DNA of 64,000 bases from Hirschia baltica ATCC 49814. GTDB lineage: Bacteria; Pseudomonadota; Alphaproteobacteria; Caulobacterales; Hyphomonadaceae. This document shows positions 34,202 to 43,853 of the stretch, one piece after another; the stretch's first letter is position 1; every line of letters begins with the position of its first letter. Made by a program: the position numbers and the translations under genes. The stretch is taken from NCBI RefSeq assembly GCF_000023785.1, contig NC_012982.1:2914001-2978000 (forward strand), given 5' to 3'. Below the pieces are notes generated by a model. That model had not been told where the DNA came from, searched no databases, and saw nothing but the letters and a program-made list of their open reading frames with translations.

Positions 34202-35338
34202 ATGCAATTACCAAAAGAAGGAATTTTTCTGGGTCGCGTCTGGAGACCAGAGTTTGAGGGACCATCTATTGTTACCATTCGCGACAATAATGTGGTCGAT
34301 ATTACCAACAAAACCTACCCGCTCATACGCGACATATGCGAGATGGATGACCCTGCTCATTACGTTGAACATGCCGAGGGAGAGAATATTGGCACCTTAG
34401 AAGACATCGCTCAAAATAGGGTTAGCGATTTTTCACGGCCACATTTTCTTGCACCACTAGATTTACAGGCAGTCAAAGCGTGTGGGGTCACATTTGCTAA
34501 TTCTATGGTCGAACGCGTGATAGAAGAACGCGCTGCAGGAAATGCGCAAGAAGCCAATGCCATTCGTGAACGCATAGGCAAGCTCATCGGCAATAGCCTT
34601 AAAGATATTCAAGCTGGCTCTCAAGAAGCTGATCGCGTCAAACACATTCTCATTGAAGAAGGATTGTGGAGCCAATATCTGGAAGTTGGTATAGGACCCG
34701 ATGCCGAAGTATTTTCCAAAGCCCAAACACTATCATCCGTTGGTCCCAATGCAGATGTTGGCCTTCATCCAGCATCCAACTGGAATAATCCCGAACCTGA
34801 AGTCGTTTTGATCGTATCTTCGACTGGAGACATTGTAGGAGCGACTTTAGGGAATGATGTCAATTTACGCGATATTGAGGGGCGTTCAGCCCTGCTACTT
34901 TCCAAAGCCAAAGACAACAACGCCTCATGCGCAATTGGCCCCATGATAAGATTGTTCGATCAGTCTTTTACACTCGACACAGTGCGAAATGCAGAATTAG
35001 AGCTCAAAGTCACTGGAGAAGATGGTTTCGTCATGACAGGGTATTCCTCCATGAAAGAAATAAGCCGCGATCCAACTGACCTTGTTTCCCAAACCATTGG
35101 TCGCCATCACCAATATCCAGATGGCTTGGTTCTCTTCCTTGGTACCCTTTTCGCTCCCACACAAGATAGAGACACACCAGGCGAAGGCTTCACTCACAAA
35201 CTGGGTGACATTGTTGAAATTTCTGCACCAGAACTAGGCTGCCTGAAAAATACCGTCCGCCTCAGCACACAATGTCCAGAATGGACCTTCGGCACCAGAC
35301 AACTCATGCGAAACCTCGCAAAAAGAAATCTGATTTAG
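34202..35338 (+). CDS. xylX: FAH-family 2-keto-3-deoxy-pentonate dehydratase, XylX-like
   Basis: A 378-residue enzyme resembling, from memory, Caulobacter XylX (2-keto-3-deoxy-D-xylonate dehydratase) along its length: GRVWRPEFEGPSIV, DLQAVKACGVTFANSMVERV, SQYLEVGIGPDAEVF, WNNPEPEVVL, GNDVNLRDIEGRSALLLSKA, IGRHHQYPDGLVLFLGTLFA and the C-terminal FGTRQLMRNLAKR. It removes water from 2-keto-3-deoxy-xylonate or -arabinonate to give alpha-ketoglutarate semialdehyde. It begins directly after the previous stop, with AAAGGA ahead of the ATG, and is followed by the matching semialdehyde dehydrogenase. Confidence 0.85.
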   Translation: MQLPKEGIFLGRVWRPEFEGPSIVTIRDNNVVDITNKTYPLIRDICEMDDPAHYVEHAEGENIGTLEDIAQNRVSDFSRPHFLAPLDLQAVKACGVTFANSMVERVIEERAAGNAQEANAIRERIGKLIGNSLKDIQAGSQEADRVKHILIEEGLWSQYLEVGIGPDAEVFSKAQTLSSVGPNADVGLHPASNWNNPEPEVVLIVSSTGDIVGATLGNDVNLRDIEGRSALLLSKAKDNNASCAIGPMIRLFDQSFTLDTVRNAELELKVTGEDGFVMTGYSSMKEISRDPTDLVSQTIGRHHQYPDGLVLFLGTLFAPTQDRDTPGEGFTHKLGDIVEISAPELGCLKNTVRLSTQCPEWTFGTRQLMRNLAKRNLI

Positions 35339-35347
35339 GAAAATACA

Positions 35348-36853
35348 ATGCTACAACAAAAACACCTTATCGCTGGCGAATGGGTAGATGGACAGGATTT
35401 TTTTGAAAATAGTCCTGTTGAAGGAACAGCTGACAGATTCCCCTTAGGAACAGCTGAACAAATGCATTTGGCTTGTGAAGCTGCTGAAGAAGCTTTTTGG
35501 TCTTTTGGTTATTCTGATCGCTTCAAACGCGCCGAGTTCCTCGTTAAAATAGCTGAAGAAATCGAAAAACGCGGAGAAGCTCTAAGCTTGCAAGGGGTTA
35601 AAGAAACTGGCCTTCCCAAAGCCCGCTTGGAAGGAGAACGTGGACGAACGACAGGGCAATTACGTTTGTTTGCCGAGCATATTTTAAAAGCCGAATATTT
35701 AGACTGCCGCTATGACGAAGCTCTTCCAGATCGCGCACCTGCTCCACGGCCTGATATGAGGTTGATGCAGCGCCCTATCGGCCCTGTAGCCGTTTTTGGT
35801 GCCTCCAACTTTCCCTTGGCTTTTTCCACTGCGGGCGGCGATACTGCGGCAGCTTTGGCGGCAGGTTGTCCTGTCGTCGTAAAAGCGCATCAAGCACACC
35901 CAGGTGTTTCTGACATAATTGCACAAGCCATAAATGCAGCACGTATAGCGTGTGACATACATCCCGGTGTATTTGGTCAAATACATGGGGACGGTCCTGT
36001 CGTCGGCAAAGCATTGGTTGAACACCCATACATCAAAGCTGTTGGTTTTACCGGTTCTCTACAGGGTGGCCGCGCTTTGTTTGACCTGTGCGCTGCACGC
36101 CCAGAACCAATTCCATTCTTTGGGGAACTAGGGTCTATCAATCCTGTTTTCGTATTAGACAGAGCTTTGGCCTCTAGAGGAATAGAAATCGCTAAAAATT
36201 GGGCAACCTCTCTGACAATGGGAGCCGGACAATTTTGTACAAATCCCGGTATCATCATCATAAATGATGACAAGCAAGGCGACACATTCATAGAAACAGC
36301 AAGAGACGCCTTGAATGCGATAGCTCCCCAAACCATGCTAACCAATGGGATAGCAGCCGCTTTTCGAAATGGCGGTCAGAATGTACTAGCATCCCAAATC
36401 GCAACTGAAGTGATCCCAAACACCAGCACAGACCGCCAATGTTCTCCCCACCTCTTTGTAACTGATACAAAAAACTGGCTTGAAAATGACTTACTGAGTG
36501 AAGAAGTCTTCGGGCCATTTGCCATCATTATTCGTGCATCTGGACTAGATGATAAATTGAAAATTGCGAAACAGCTCAAAGGGCAACTCACTTGTACGAT
36601 CCAGCTGGATGCCGAAGACTCACAAGCTGCAAGCGAACTACTACCAATATTGGAACGCAAAGCCGGTAGAATTTTGGCCAATGGCTTTCCTACAGGCGTG
36701 GAAGTTTGTGACACCATGGTTCACGGTGGACCATATCCTGCGTCCACAAATTTTGGAGCAACGAGTGTAGGCACAATGTCTATTCGACGCTTCCTACGCC
36801 CCGTTTGCTATCAAAACATTCCAGAATCTCTATTACCAGAAGATATAAAATAA
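35348..36853 (+). CDS. xylA: Alpha-ketoglutarate semialdehyde dehydrogenase (NAD(P)+)
   Basis: A 501-residue aldehyde dehydrogenase of the ketoglutarate-semialdehyde group, marked by the start HLIAGEWVDGQ, RPIGPVAVFGASNFPLAFS, FTGSLQGGRALF, catalytic Glu in FFGELGSINP, catalytic Cys in GAGQFCTNPG, and the C-terminal block PTGVEVCDTMVHGGPYPAS. It oxidises alpha-ketoglutarate semialdehyde to alpha-ketoglutarate, the last Weimberg step. The symbol follows Caulobacter use, not xylose isomerase. It is the last gene of the operon and is followed by a strong terminator. Confidence 0.87.
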   Translation: MLQQKHLIAGEWVDGQDFFENSPVEGTADRFPLGTAEQMHLACEAAEEAFWSFGYSDRFKRAEFLVKIAEEIEKRGEALSLQGVKETGLPKARLEGERGRTTGQLRLFAEHILKAEYLDCRYDEALPDRAPAPRPDMRLMQRPIGPVAVFGASNFPLAFSTAGGDTAAALAAGCPVVVKAHQAHPGVSDIIAQAINAARIACDIHPGVFGQIHGDGPVVGKALVEHPYIKAVGFTGSLQGGRALFDLCAARPEPIPFFGELGSINPVFVLDRALASRGIEIAKNWATSLTMGAGQFCTNPGIIIINDDKQGDTFIETARDALNAIAPQTMLTNGIAAAFRNGGQNVLASQIATEVIPNTSTDRQCSPHLFVTDTKNWLENDLLSEEVFGPFAIIIRASGLDDKLKIAKQLKGQLTCTIQLDAEDSQAASELLPILERKAGRILANGFPTGVEVCDTMVHGGPYPASTNFGATSVGTMSIRRFLRPVCYQNIPESLLPEDIK

Positions 36854-36869
36854 ACCTTCAATAAAAACG

Positions 36870-36906
36870 AAAGGTTGCTACAGATAAAATGTAGCAACCT
36901 TTTTTT
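36870..36906 (+). terminator. Strong rho-independent terminator of the seven-gene operon
   Basis: A perfect 12-bp stem (36870-36881 with 36891-36902), a 9-base loop and a T-run to 36906, 16 bases after the dehydrogenase stop. Confidence 0.93.
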
Positions 36907-36948
36907 GATCGAATAGCAAATACCTATTTTTTTCCATCAACGACTAAG

Positions 36949-38976
36949 TCAATATTGCACATTCCAACTCAAATAGGCGCTGCGTTGTTCCCCTGGGAAA
37001 TATCTTTCATTGCCAAACGCAAAGTCGGCCCGAGACGCATAACGCTCATCGAATATATTTTTGACTTCAAACTGAAGCTGCGACGCATTTGACAACCGCC
37101 ATTTTACTTTCCAATCAACCAAGTCATGACCGTCATATTTGTGCTGGTTGGATGCATCCGTATAATAATCTCCTTCATGGATGAATTGAAGATTGGTCGA
37201 GATCACCTCAATAGGTTCCCACTCCAAACTCACAAACAAGGAAGAATTTGGTGCCGTATCTACATCATTACCGTCAAAGATATCCTCTGTGTCGTTGCCG
37301 ACATCCCGGTCAAAGGCATATTTATGTTCCGCCCAATTCCCACTGGTTGAGATTGTCCATTGGGGAGTAAATTTCCAAGCAAAATCAAACTCAAATCCAG
37401 AATGAGTTGTTTCACCATCTTCAACAGTAAAGCCATCTGCATCTCGAAACAGGAAGTTTTTCTTATACCCCACAAAACCTGCCAGTGATGCTCTAAACGT
37501 TGGAGACGCATATTTCAGCCCCAGCTCAGCCATATCCAAGGTCTCAACACTGCCTTGCTCTACGATCTGGTTTTGCTGCAAGCGATATAAATCAGTGGTT
37601 TGAGGCGGTCTCGCGCCGCGTGAGACAGTAAAATAAGATAAAAGCCTGTCTGATATTTTATAGCGTGCTGCTAGTTTTCCAGTAACCGCGTTGAATACAT
37701 CTTCGCGGTCATCGGGTCGAATAAATCGTCCTATTGGTTCGCTAGATGTCTGATTTTCATATACATATTTTGTATGCGTCAGGCGAAAACCGCCTTGCAG
37801 TGTCAATTTATCGGTGACTGCATGCTCCAAACGCGCAGAGGGTGAAATCATATAACTATCAACGATATAGTCATAATGTAGGCCCTGAACATATGAAAAC
37901 ACCGTTTCATCTTCTTGCAATTCATTCAAAGAACCATGTGCGTATTCTGCGTCGAGACTCCAAAAGAATTGTGTGTCTGCTGTCAAATCCCTGCGAACCG
38001 CGCTCATAATCCCTATGGCAGAATGCCCGTTCTCTTCTATCGCTTGAGAGGGAAGAAAGTGCATTCTAAAATTCATATCATTCCACAGAATATATGGTGT
38101 AATTGACACCTCACCTGCTTCAATGTCGCGGCTCCATTGACTGGAGAGTTGCAAAGTATCGACATCTCGATACGCATTCGGATTTGGGTTGGTACGCCTT
38201 AAATCATCTTGCTTATAAGCATTTTCACCGACAACAAATCCTGCCGTTTCTTGTTCTAAGTGATGATAAGCTAAACGTGTTCTAACTGCCCAATCACCAA
38301 TCTCCATACCATGTGACAACAATAGTTTTGATTGATCAGCACCGGAGTCTTCTCGATATCCTCCATCTGAAGACGCAAACAAACCGAGCACTAGATTTTG
38401 CTCTTCACCTTCATAGGCATGAACAATATTACCTTGATACCTGTTATAGCTTCCCGCTTTTAAATTTAGCTCATTTTGATTGTCTGCAAGTGGATCAAAC
38501 GTAATGACATTTATGGCCCCATGTACCGCATTTGAACCATAGGCCACATCGCCCGGACCACGTACAATTTCAACTCTATCGGCAAATTGAATTTGTGTAT
38601 CAAACAACCCATTCACATTAGCAAAGCCAGCACTACGAATTGGCACATTGTCCTGCAAATATAAAAATGATCCGGCCCCTGCTCCGCCCGTAAGAACTGG
38701 TGAACGTATTGAGGTCAAATGTTCCTGACCTGACCCAATCTGGATATTTACACCTGCTGCCTGATTAAAAATTTCCGCAGGATGTTCTGGAAGGCTCAAT
38801 GCTTCAATATTCAGCGAAGATATAGATAAAGGTTCATCTATTGCTGAACTTGGAAAATGAGTAGCACTCACCACTACAGGATCAACGCGTTCCAACTCTT
38901 GAGCTTCAACTTTTAACAAAGGGGATATAACCACCCCCAACAGGCATCCATAAAATTTCTTATTCAAAACAGTCAA
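36949..38976 (-). CDS. TonB-dependent receptor
   Basis: A 675-residue outer-membrane receptor of the smaller, siderophore/cobalamin-sized class. A leader (about 1-25, cleavage near VEAQE) is followed by a plug (about 30-160: PAEIFNQAAGVNIQIGSGQ, LYLQDNVPI, FADRVEIVRGPGDVAYGSNAVHGAINV) and a barrel ending LSWNVQY. No ATG fits the start; a stop lies just upstream, so it begins at TTG 38976 or TTG 38964. Its neighbours give no ligand clue, and no cobalamin riboswitch-like sequence is seen in the short upstream region. Confidence 0.88.
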   Translation of the reverse strand: MTVLNKKFYGCLLGVVISPLLKVEAQELERVDPVVVSATHFPSSAIDEPLSISSLNIEALSLPEHPAEIFNQAAGVNIQIGSGQEHLTSIRSPVLTGGAGAGSFLYLQDNVPIRSAGFANVNGLFDTQIQFADRVEIVRGPGDVAYGSNAVHGAINVITFDPLADNQNELNLKAGSYNRYQGNIVHAYEGEEQNLVLGLFASSDGGYREDSGADQSKLLLSHGMEIGDWAVRTRLAYHHLEQETAGFVVGENAYKQDDLRRTNPNPNAYRDVDTLQLSSQWSRDIEAGEVSITPYILWNDMNFRMHFLPSQAIEENGHSAIGIMSAVRRDLTADTQFFWSLDAEYAHGSLNELQEDETVFSYVQGLHYDYIVDSYMISPSARLEHAVTDKLTLQGGFRLTHTKYVYENQTSSEPIGRFIRPDDREDVFNAVTGKLAARYKISDRLLSYFTVSRGARPPQTTDLYRLQQNQIVEQGSVETLDMAELGLKYASPTFRASLAGFVGYKKNFLFRDADGFTVEDGETTHSGFEFDFAWKFTPQWTISTSGNWAEHKYAFDRDVGNDTEDIFDGNDVDTAPNSSLFVSLEWEPIEVISTNLQFIHEGDYYTDASNQHKYDGHDLVDWKVKWRLSNASQLQFEVKNIFDERYASRADFAFGNERYFPGEQRSAYLSWNVQY

Positions 38977-39144
38977 TTACCTATTAGGTGTCGAAGCAAA
39001 AACAAATCGGCATCACCCAAAATCAAGCAAGACAGAGATCTGCATTTGGGTAATCCAGTCCGACAAGCTTCAAATCAGTGCGAATTGCAATCACTTAATT
39101 TCAAAATGTCTTAGCATGTTAGGTTAGCAACATTGTATAAATGA

Positions 39145-40026
39145 CTAATTCAGTTGCTCAATCACACTGGAAAAATCCAAGCCACCCAATCCGTTCTCAG
39201 ATAATCTAGCGTATGTTTCTTCTGCCATTTTACCAAAGGTGACTTTAGCCCCAACGCTATTGGCCGCATTCTGAGCCAAACGTAAATCTTTTAGCATCAT
39301 ATCGACTGCAAAGCCCGGCTTGTATTCATTATTGGAAGGTGCAGCAGGAACTGGTCCTGGCGCAGGACAATAAGACGTCATTGACCAATTCTGGCCAGAC
39401 GCTTTTGAAGAAATATCGAAGAAGGTTTGCGCATCCAAGCCCAATTTCTCAGCCAATTTGAAAGCTTCTGATGTGGCAATCATACTAATGCCAAGCAACA
39501 TATTATTGGCCAGCTTTGCAACTTGTCCATTCCCAATACCACCCGCATGGAAAATATTCTTGCCCATAGCTTCAAGATAAACCTTGGCACGGGCAAAATT
39601 CTTGTCTTCCCCGCCAACCATAAAGGTCAAACTTCCTACATTGGCAGCCGCTGTTCCACCCGAAACAGGTGCATCAACCATATTCAGGTTTTTAACGCTT
39701 AAATCAGCCGAAATAGATCGTGCGTCGTCAACGGAAATAGTTGAGCAATCAATAAACAAAGCATTTTCAGATACACATTCCGCAATACCCGCTTCACCCA
39801 GATATACACTACGCACATGTGCACCGGCCGGCAGCATTGTGATGACAATGTCAGCATCTCTTGCGGCTGCAGTCACATTCTCGTGCGAGGTCACTCCAGC
39901 AGAAACCACTTTAGCGACCGCATCGGGATTCAAATCAAAAGCATGTACATCTAATCCGGCTTTCGCCAAATTCATGCACATGCCGCTTCCCATATTGCCC
40001 AATCCAATAAATGCAATTTTGCTCAT
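39145..40026 (-). CDS. mmsB: 3-hydroxyisobutyrate dehydrogenase
   Basis: A 293-residue beta-hydroxyacid dehydrogenase: dinucleotide motif FIGLGNMGSGMCMNL at 5-19, substrate segment DAPVSGGTAAA, and the catalytic lysine region KLANNMLLG. It oxidises 3-hydroxyisobutyrate to methylmalonate semialdehyde in valine breakdown. It is the last gene of a four-gene minus-strand operon whose first gene, mmsA, takes its product. Confidence 0.92.
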   Translation of the reverse strand: MSKIAFIGLGNMGSGMCMNLAKAGLDVHAFDLNPDAVAKVVSAGVTSHENVTAAARDADIVITMLPAGAHVRSVYLGEAGIAECVSENALFIDCSTISVDDARSISADLSVKNLNMVDAPVSGGTAAANVGSLTFMVGGEDKNFARAKVYLEAMGKNIFHAGGIGNGQVAKLANNMLLGISMIATSEAFKLAEKLGLDAQTFFDISSKASGQNWSMTSYCPAPGPVPAAPSNNEYKPGFAVDMMLKDLRLAQNAANSVGAKVTFGKMAEETYARLSENGLGGLDFSSVIEQLN

Positions 40027-40098
40027 GGTCTGAATTCCTTTGAAAATGCCAACTAAACAACATCAAACGACGGCAAAATCGTTTGATCATCACTCTGG

Positions 40099-41232
40099 TT
40101 AAGCAAGCAGGCTCCGCGATACGATCATGCGCATCACCTCATTGGTGCCTTCCAGAATTTTATGAACACGCAAATCGCGGACAATGCGCTCAATTTCATA
40201 TTCACTCAGATACCCATAGCCGCCATGAAGTTGCAGAGCTTCATTTGCGATATCAAAGCCTTTATCTGTCACGAACCGTTTTGCTGCTGCACACGCGGGT
40301 GTCGCGTCGGGGGCATTTGCATCTAATTTGCGGGCAGCCTCATAAAGCATGGCGCGACAAGCACGTAGGTCTATATCCATATCGGCCAGTTTAAATTGGG
40401 TCGCCTGAAAATCCGATATTGATTTTCCAAATTGCTTGCGATCTTTGGTATAAGCGATAGCGCGATCTAATGCTTCTTGCGCACCGCCAAGGGAAGCAGA
40501 CGCAATATTTAATCGTCCACCATCCAGACCCGCCATGGCATATTTAAAACCCTCCCCGATTACACCGACCAAATTGGAAGCTGGAATGCGACAATCATCA
40601 AAATTCACCATGCAAGTGGGCTGCGCTCTCCATCCCATTTTTTCTTCGTTTTTGCCAAACGATAATCCCGGCGCATCTTTAGGAACGACAAAAGTAGAAA
40701 TTCCACGCGCACCCTCATCTGAAGTGCGCGCCATGACGACATAAATATCTGAAAAATTACCGCCTGAGATGAAAATTTTTGAGCCATTCAGCACATAGTC
40801 TTCGCCCTTTAGAACTGCCTTTGTTTGCAGGCTGGCGGCATCCGACCCAGAATTTGGCTCAGTCAGACAATAAGATGCAAGCAAATCACATTTTGTAAGC
40901 TGAGGCAGATATTTTGCACGAAGCGCATCATCGCCAAATTTATCAATCATGGCCGTTGCCATATTGTGGATGGATAAAAAAGCTGCGTGTGAAATACACC
41001 CTTTTGAGAGTTGTTCAAAAATCAACACCGCATCCAAACGACTAAGTGCTGAACCACCAAACTCTTCTTGAGTGTATATGCCGCCAAAGCCAAGCTCACC
41101 AAGTTGAACGAAAACATCTCTATCAAGGAAATGTTCTCTCTCCCATTTCGCTGCATTGGGCCGCAAAACATCATCAGTGAAACGCGCGGCCATATCGCCG
41201 ATCATCCCCTGCTCTTCAGTCAATTGGCTCAT
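40099..41232 (-). CDS. Acyl-CoA dehydrogenase, probable isobutyryl-CoA dehydrogenase
   Basis: A 377-residue FAD acyl-CoA dehydrogenase: LLASYCLTEPNSGSDAASL (FAD and substrate segment), MGWRAQPT, RKQFGKSISDFQATQFKLADM, and QLHGGYGYLSEYEIER near the C-terminus with the catalytic-loop ILEGTNEVMRMI. In the company of mmsA, mmsB and a crotonase, isobutyryl-CoA dehydrogenase is the natural assignment. It is 11 bases downstream of the crotonase gene. Confidence 0.9.
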   Translation of the reverse strand: MSQLTEEQGMIGDMAARFTDDVLRPNAAKWEREHFLDRDVFVQLGELGFGGIYTQEEFGGSALSRLDAVLIFEQLSKGCISHAAFLSIHNMATAMIDKFGDDALRAKYLPQLTKCDLLASYCLTEPNSGSDAASLQTKAVLKGEDYVLNGSKIFISGGNFSDIYVVMARTSDEGARGISTFVVPKDAPGLSFGKNEEKMGWRAQPTCMVNFDDCRIPASNLVGVIGEGFKYAMAGLDGGRLNIASASLGGAQEALDRAIAYTKDRKQFGKSISDFQATQFKLADMDIDLRACRAMLYEAARKLDANAPDATPACAAAKRFVTDKGFDIANEALQLHGGYGYLSEYEIERIVRDLRVHKILEGTNEVMRMIVSRSLLA

Positions 41233-41243
41233 GCAAGTCTCTC

Positions 41244-42020
41244 CTATTTGTCCAAGAAGGACGCTTTTCGTTTTTCAGCAAAAGCAGCCATGCCTTCTTT
41301 TTGGTCTAACGTGCCAAACAGCCCCATAAACAAGCGGCGTTCATATTTCACACCCTCTGTCGTAGATAATTCCAATGAACGCGTGACCATTTCTTTTGAT
41401 GCAAGTATTGATGGCAAAGAATAGTTTGCAATTTCCATTGCCGCGCTCATGGCTTCATCCATAAGCTTGTCATGTTCAACTAAGCGCGAACACATACCTA
41501 TTCTATTAGCTTCAGCGCCATCAATCATGCGTCCAGTGAGAACCAGATCCATCGCGCGCGCCTTACCGATTGCTTTTGTCAAGCGAATGGACCCGCCCAT
41601 TCCAGGTGTGACACCAAGCTTAATTTCAGGCTGTCCAAATTTGGCTTTATCTGAAGCAATGAGCATATCGCACATAAGGGCAAGCTCGCAGCCCCCGCCA
41701 AGCGCAAACCCGTTCACCGCCGCAATAACCGGCTTACGACAAGCCGCAAACTTATCCCAACCCGCAAAATAATCAGCAAGGAACATATCGGAAAAAGACT
41801 GATCTTTCATCTCTTTGATATCTGCGCCTGCTGCAAAAGCACGTCCGGCACCCGTTAGAATAGAAACAACAATTTCAGGGTCTCTATCAATGTCATCAAA
41901 CGCTGAAACAATATCATTCATTATCTGAGCATTAAGTGCATTCAGCGCTTCTGGGCGGTTCAATGTTACAACTGCAATGCGGTTGTTTTTTTCTACAATA
42001 ATCGATTCATATGAACTCAT
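41244..42020 (-). CDS. Enoyl-CoA hydratase (methacrylyl-CoA step likely)
   Basis: A 258-residue crotonase with [27 protein letters not shown], and catalytic Glu positions in [13 protein letters not shown]. It should hydrate methacrylyl-CoA to 3-hydroxyisobutyryl-CoA. No gene for the following CoA hydrolase (usually about 350 residues) is in this operon, so either this enzyme is helped by a distant hydrolase or that step is encoded elsewhere. Confidence 0.9.
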   Translation of the reverse strand: MSSYESIIVEKNNRIAVVTLNRPEALNALNAQIMNDIVSAFDDIDRDPEIVVSILTGAGRAFAAGADIKEMKDQSFSDMFLADYFAGWDKFAACRKPVIAAVNGFALGGGCELALMCDMLIASDKAKFGQPEIKLGVTPGMGGSIRLTKAIGKARAMDLVLTGRMIDGAEANRIGMCSRLVEHDKLMDEAMSAAMEIANYSLPSILASKEMVTRSLELSTTEGVKYERRLFMGLFGTLDQKEGMAAFAEKRKASFLDK

Positions 42021-42051
42021 ACCCTTAGCCCTTTTCAGTCTTGAAATGCAC

Positions 42052-43548
42052 CTATTGCATGGTCGGAATAATAAATGCTTGGTCTGCTATGTCACCCTCC
42101 GGCCATCGTTGCGTAATCGTTTTAACTTTCGTCCAAAAACGCACCCCCTCCGGTCCATGTTGATTGACATCACCGAATGCAGAACGCTTCCATCCACCAA
42201 ATGAATGATAAGAAACTGGCACTGGAATTGGCACATTTATGCCAACCATGCCGACCTGAACTTTGGCCGCAAAATCACGTGCAATTCGGCCAGATCGCGT
42301 AAAGATCGCAACACCATTTCCATATTGATGATTGGTTGCAAGTGCGGTTGCTTCTTCTAAGGTTTCAGCGCGAACAATCTGCAATACCGGGCCAAAAATT
42401 TCCTCTTTATAGCTCTGCATGTCTGGTTTCACATAATCAAATAAAGATGGTCCAATAAAGAAGCCATTCTCATGGCCTTGCAGCTTCAAACCACGGCCAT
42501 CTAGCTTGAGCTCTGCGCCCTCATCCACCCCCATCTGGATGTAACTCTCAATCTTATGCTTATGGGCAGCGCTGACGACCGGCGCAAAATGAGCTTCGGA
42601 ATCTGTGGAAACGCCAACTCTCAGCTCTTTGGCCGCATCCAACATGCGCTCTATGAATGCATCCGCCGTTTTTTGTCCGACGGGCACCGCAACAGGCAAC
42701 GCCATGCAGCGCTCTCCAGCCGAACCATAAGCTGCACCCACAATATCTTTAACAACCTGATCCATATCAGCATCAGGCATGATAATGCCGTGGTTTTTTG
42801 CACCGCCCATAGCCTGCACGCGTTTTCCATGCGCTGTGCCAGTCGCGTAGACATATTGTGCAATATCAGATGAACCCACAAAAGATATCGCTTTGACGTC
42901 AGCATGGGTTAGCAAGGCGTCAACGGCCAGTTTGTCACCATTCAGGCAATTAAAAACGCCTTCTGGTGCGCCAGCTTCCAACATAAGCTCAGCTAAACGC
43001 AAAGGCACAGAGGGATCTTTCTCTGAAGGTTTAAGAATAAACGTATTGCCACACGCAACAGACACAGCCCCCATCCAGCATGGTATCATTGCGGGAAAAT
43101 TAAACGGCGTAATCCCAACTGTCACACCCAATGCCTGCCGCATTGAATAGACATCAATGCCGGGGCCAGCATCTTGAGTGTACTCACCCTTTTGCAAATG
43201 CGGAATCCCACAAGCAAACTCCACCACATCAATGCCGCGTTGAATATCACCTTTAGAATCTGCGACCACTTTGCCATGTTCGCAAGAAAGAAGTTCCGCT
43301 AATTCGGTGATATTGTTTTCAAGCAGTCTTTTGAATTCAAACATTACGCGCGCTCGGCGCTGCGGATTTGTTAAAGACCAATCTTCAAAAGCAGCTTTAG
43401 CACTTGCAACAGCGACCATCACATCTTGTTGGGAGGCCAAAGAGACACGTGCTTGAACATCACCTGTATTTGGGTCAAAAACATCAGAAAACCGCCCTGA
43501 TTGGCTTTCAAATGGTTTTCCGCCGATGAAATGATGAATGTCCCGCAC
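42052..43548 (-). CDS. mmsA: CoA-acylating methylmalonate-semialdehyde dehydrogenase
   Basis: A 498-residue aldehyde dehydrogenase of the MmsA type: [13 protein letters not shown] start, [31 protein letters not shown], catalytic Cys in [13 protein letters not shown], and the C-terminal [19 protein letters not shown]. MmsA enzymes lack the usual general-base glutamate and form propionyl-CoA (or acetyl-CoA) with CoA. First gene of the valine operon. Confidence 0.93.
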   Translation of the reverse strand: MRDIHHFIGGKPFESQSGRFSDVFDPNTGDVQARVSLASQQDVMVAVASAKAAFEDWSLTNPQRRARVMFEFKRLLENNITELAELLSCEHGKVVADSKGDIQRGIDVVEFACGIPHLQKGEYTQDAGPGIDVYSMRQALGVTVGITPFNFPAMIPCWMGAVSVACGNTFILKPSEKDPSVPLRLAELMLEAGAPEGVFNCLNGDKLAVDALLTHADVKAISFVGSSDIAQYVYATGTAHGKRVQAMGGAKNHGIIMPDADMDQVVKDIVGAAYGSAGERCMALPVAVPVGQKTADAFIERMLDAAKELRVGVSTDSEAHFAPVVSAAHKHKIESYIQMGVDEGAELKLDGRGLKLQGHENGFFIGPSLFDYVKPDMQSYKEEIFGPVLQIVRAETLEEATALATNHQYGNGVAIFTRSGRIARDFAAKVQVGMVGINVPIPVPVSYHSFGGWKRSAFGDVNQHGPEGVRFWTKVKTITQRWPEGDIADQAFIIPTMQ

Positions 43549-43853
43549 GATCGACCTCCAAATAATTATTATCTCTTTTCATCTTCACTACACCTAGAAA
43601 CAAAGCAGTTAAATATTGAAAAATGCAGATTACATCGGCAAATATGCAGATGAATTGATAAATTTACGTTGGATACGTCCAATACAAAGCTATGAGACGA
43701 AAATACGCCCCAACCAAACAGAGAAATTCTCATAAAAAAACTGCCTCTCCCAATATGGAAAAGGCAGTTTGATAACGCGGTTTAGATATCAACTAAGTCA
43801 TTGTAGAAGCCAAATCATAGCGCCTAGCAATGCTTTAAATTTGAACATCCAAA
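43549..43853. other. Spacer between acnB and mmsA
   Basis: 305 bases without a supported gene. It holds the acnB terminator (43734-43770) and, between that and 43548, the presumed promoter of the valine operon; no convincing -35/-10 pair or operator palindrome was picked out. Confidence 0.5.
43734..43770 (-). terminator. Rho-independent terminator of acnB
   Basis: On the minus strand, AAACTGCCT (43770-43762) pairs exactly with AGGCAGTTT (43746-43738) and is followed by T residues to 43734, about 85 bases after the acnB stop. Confidence 0.9.

Noticed and set aside
38977-39144. Possible cobalamin riboswitch upstream of the TonB receptor
   Set aside because: The spacer is too short and no B12-box-like sequence was seen.
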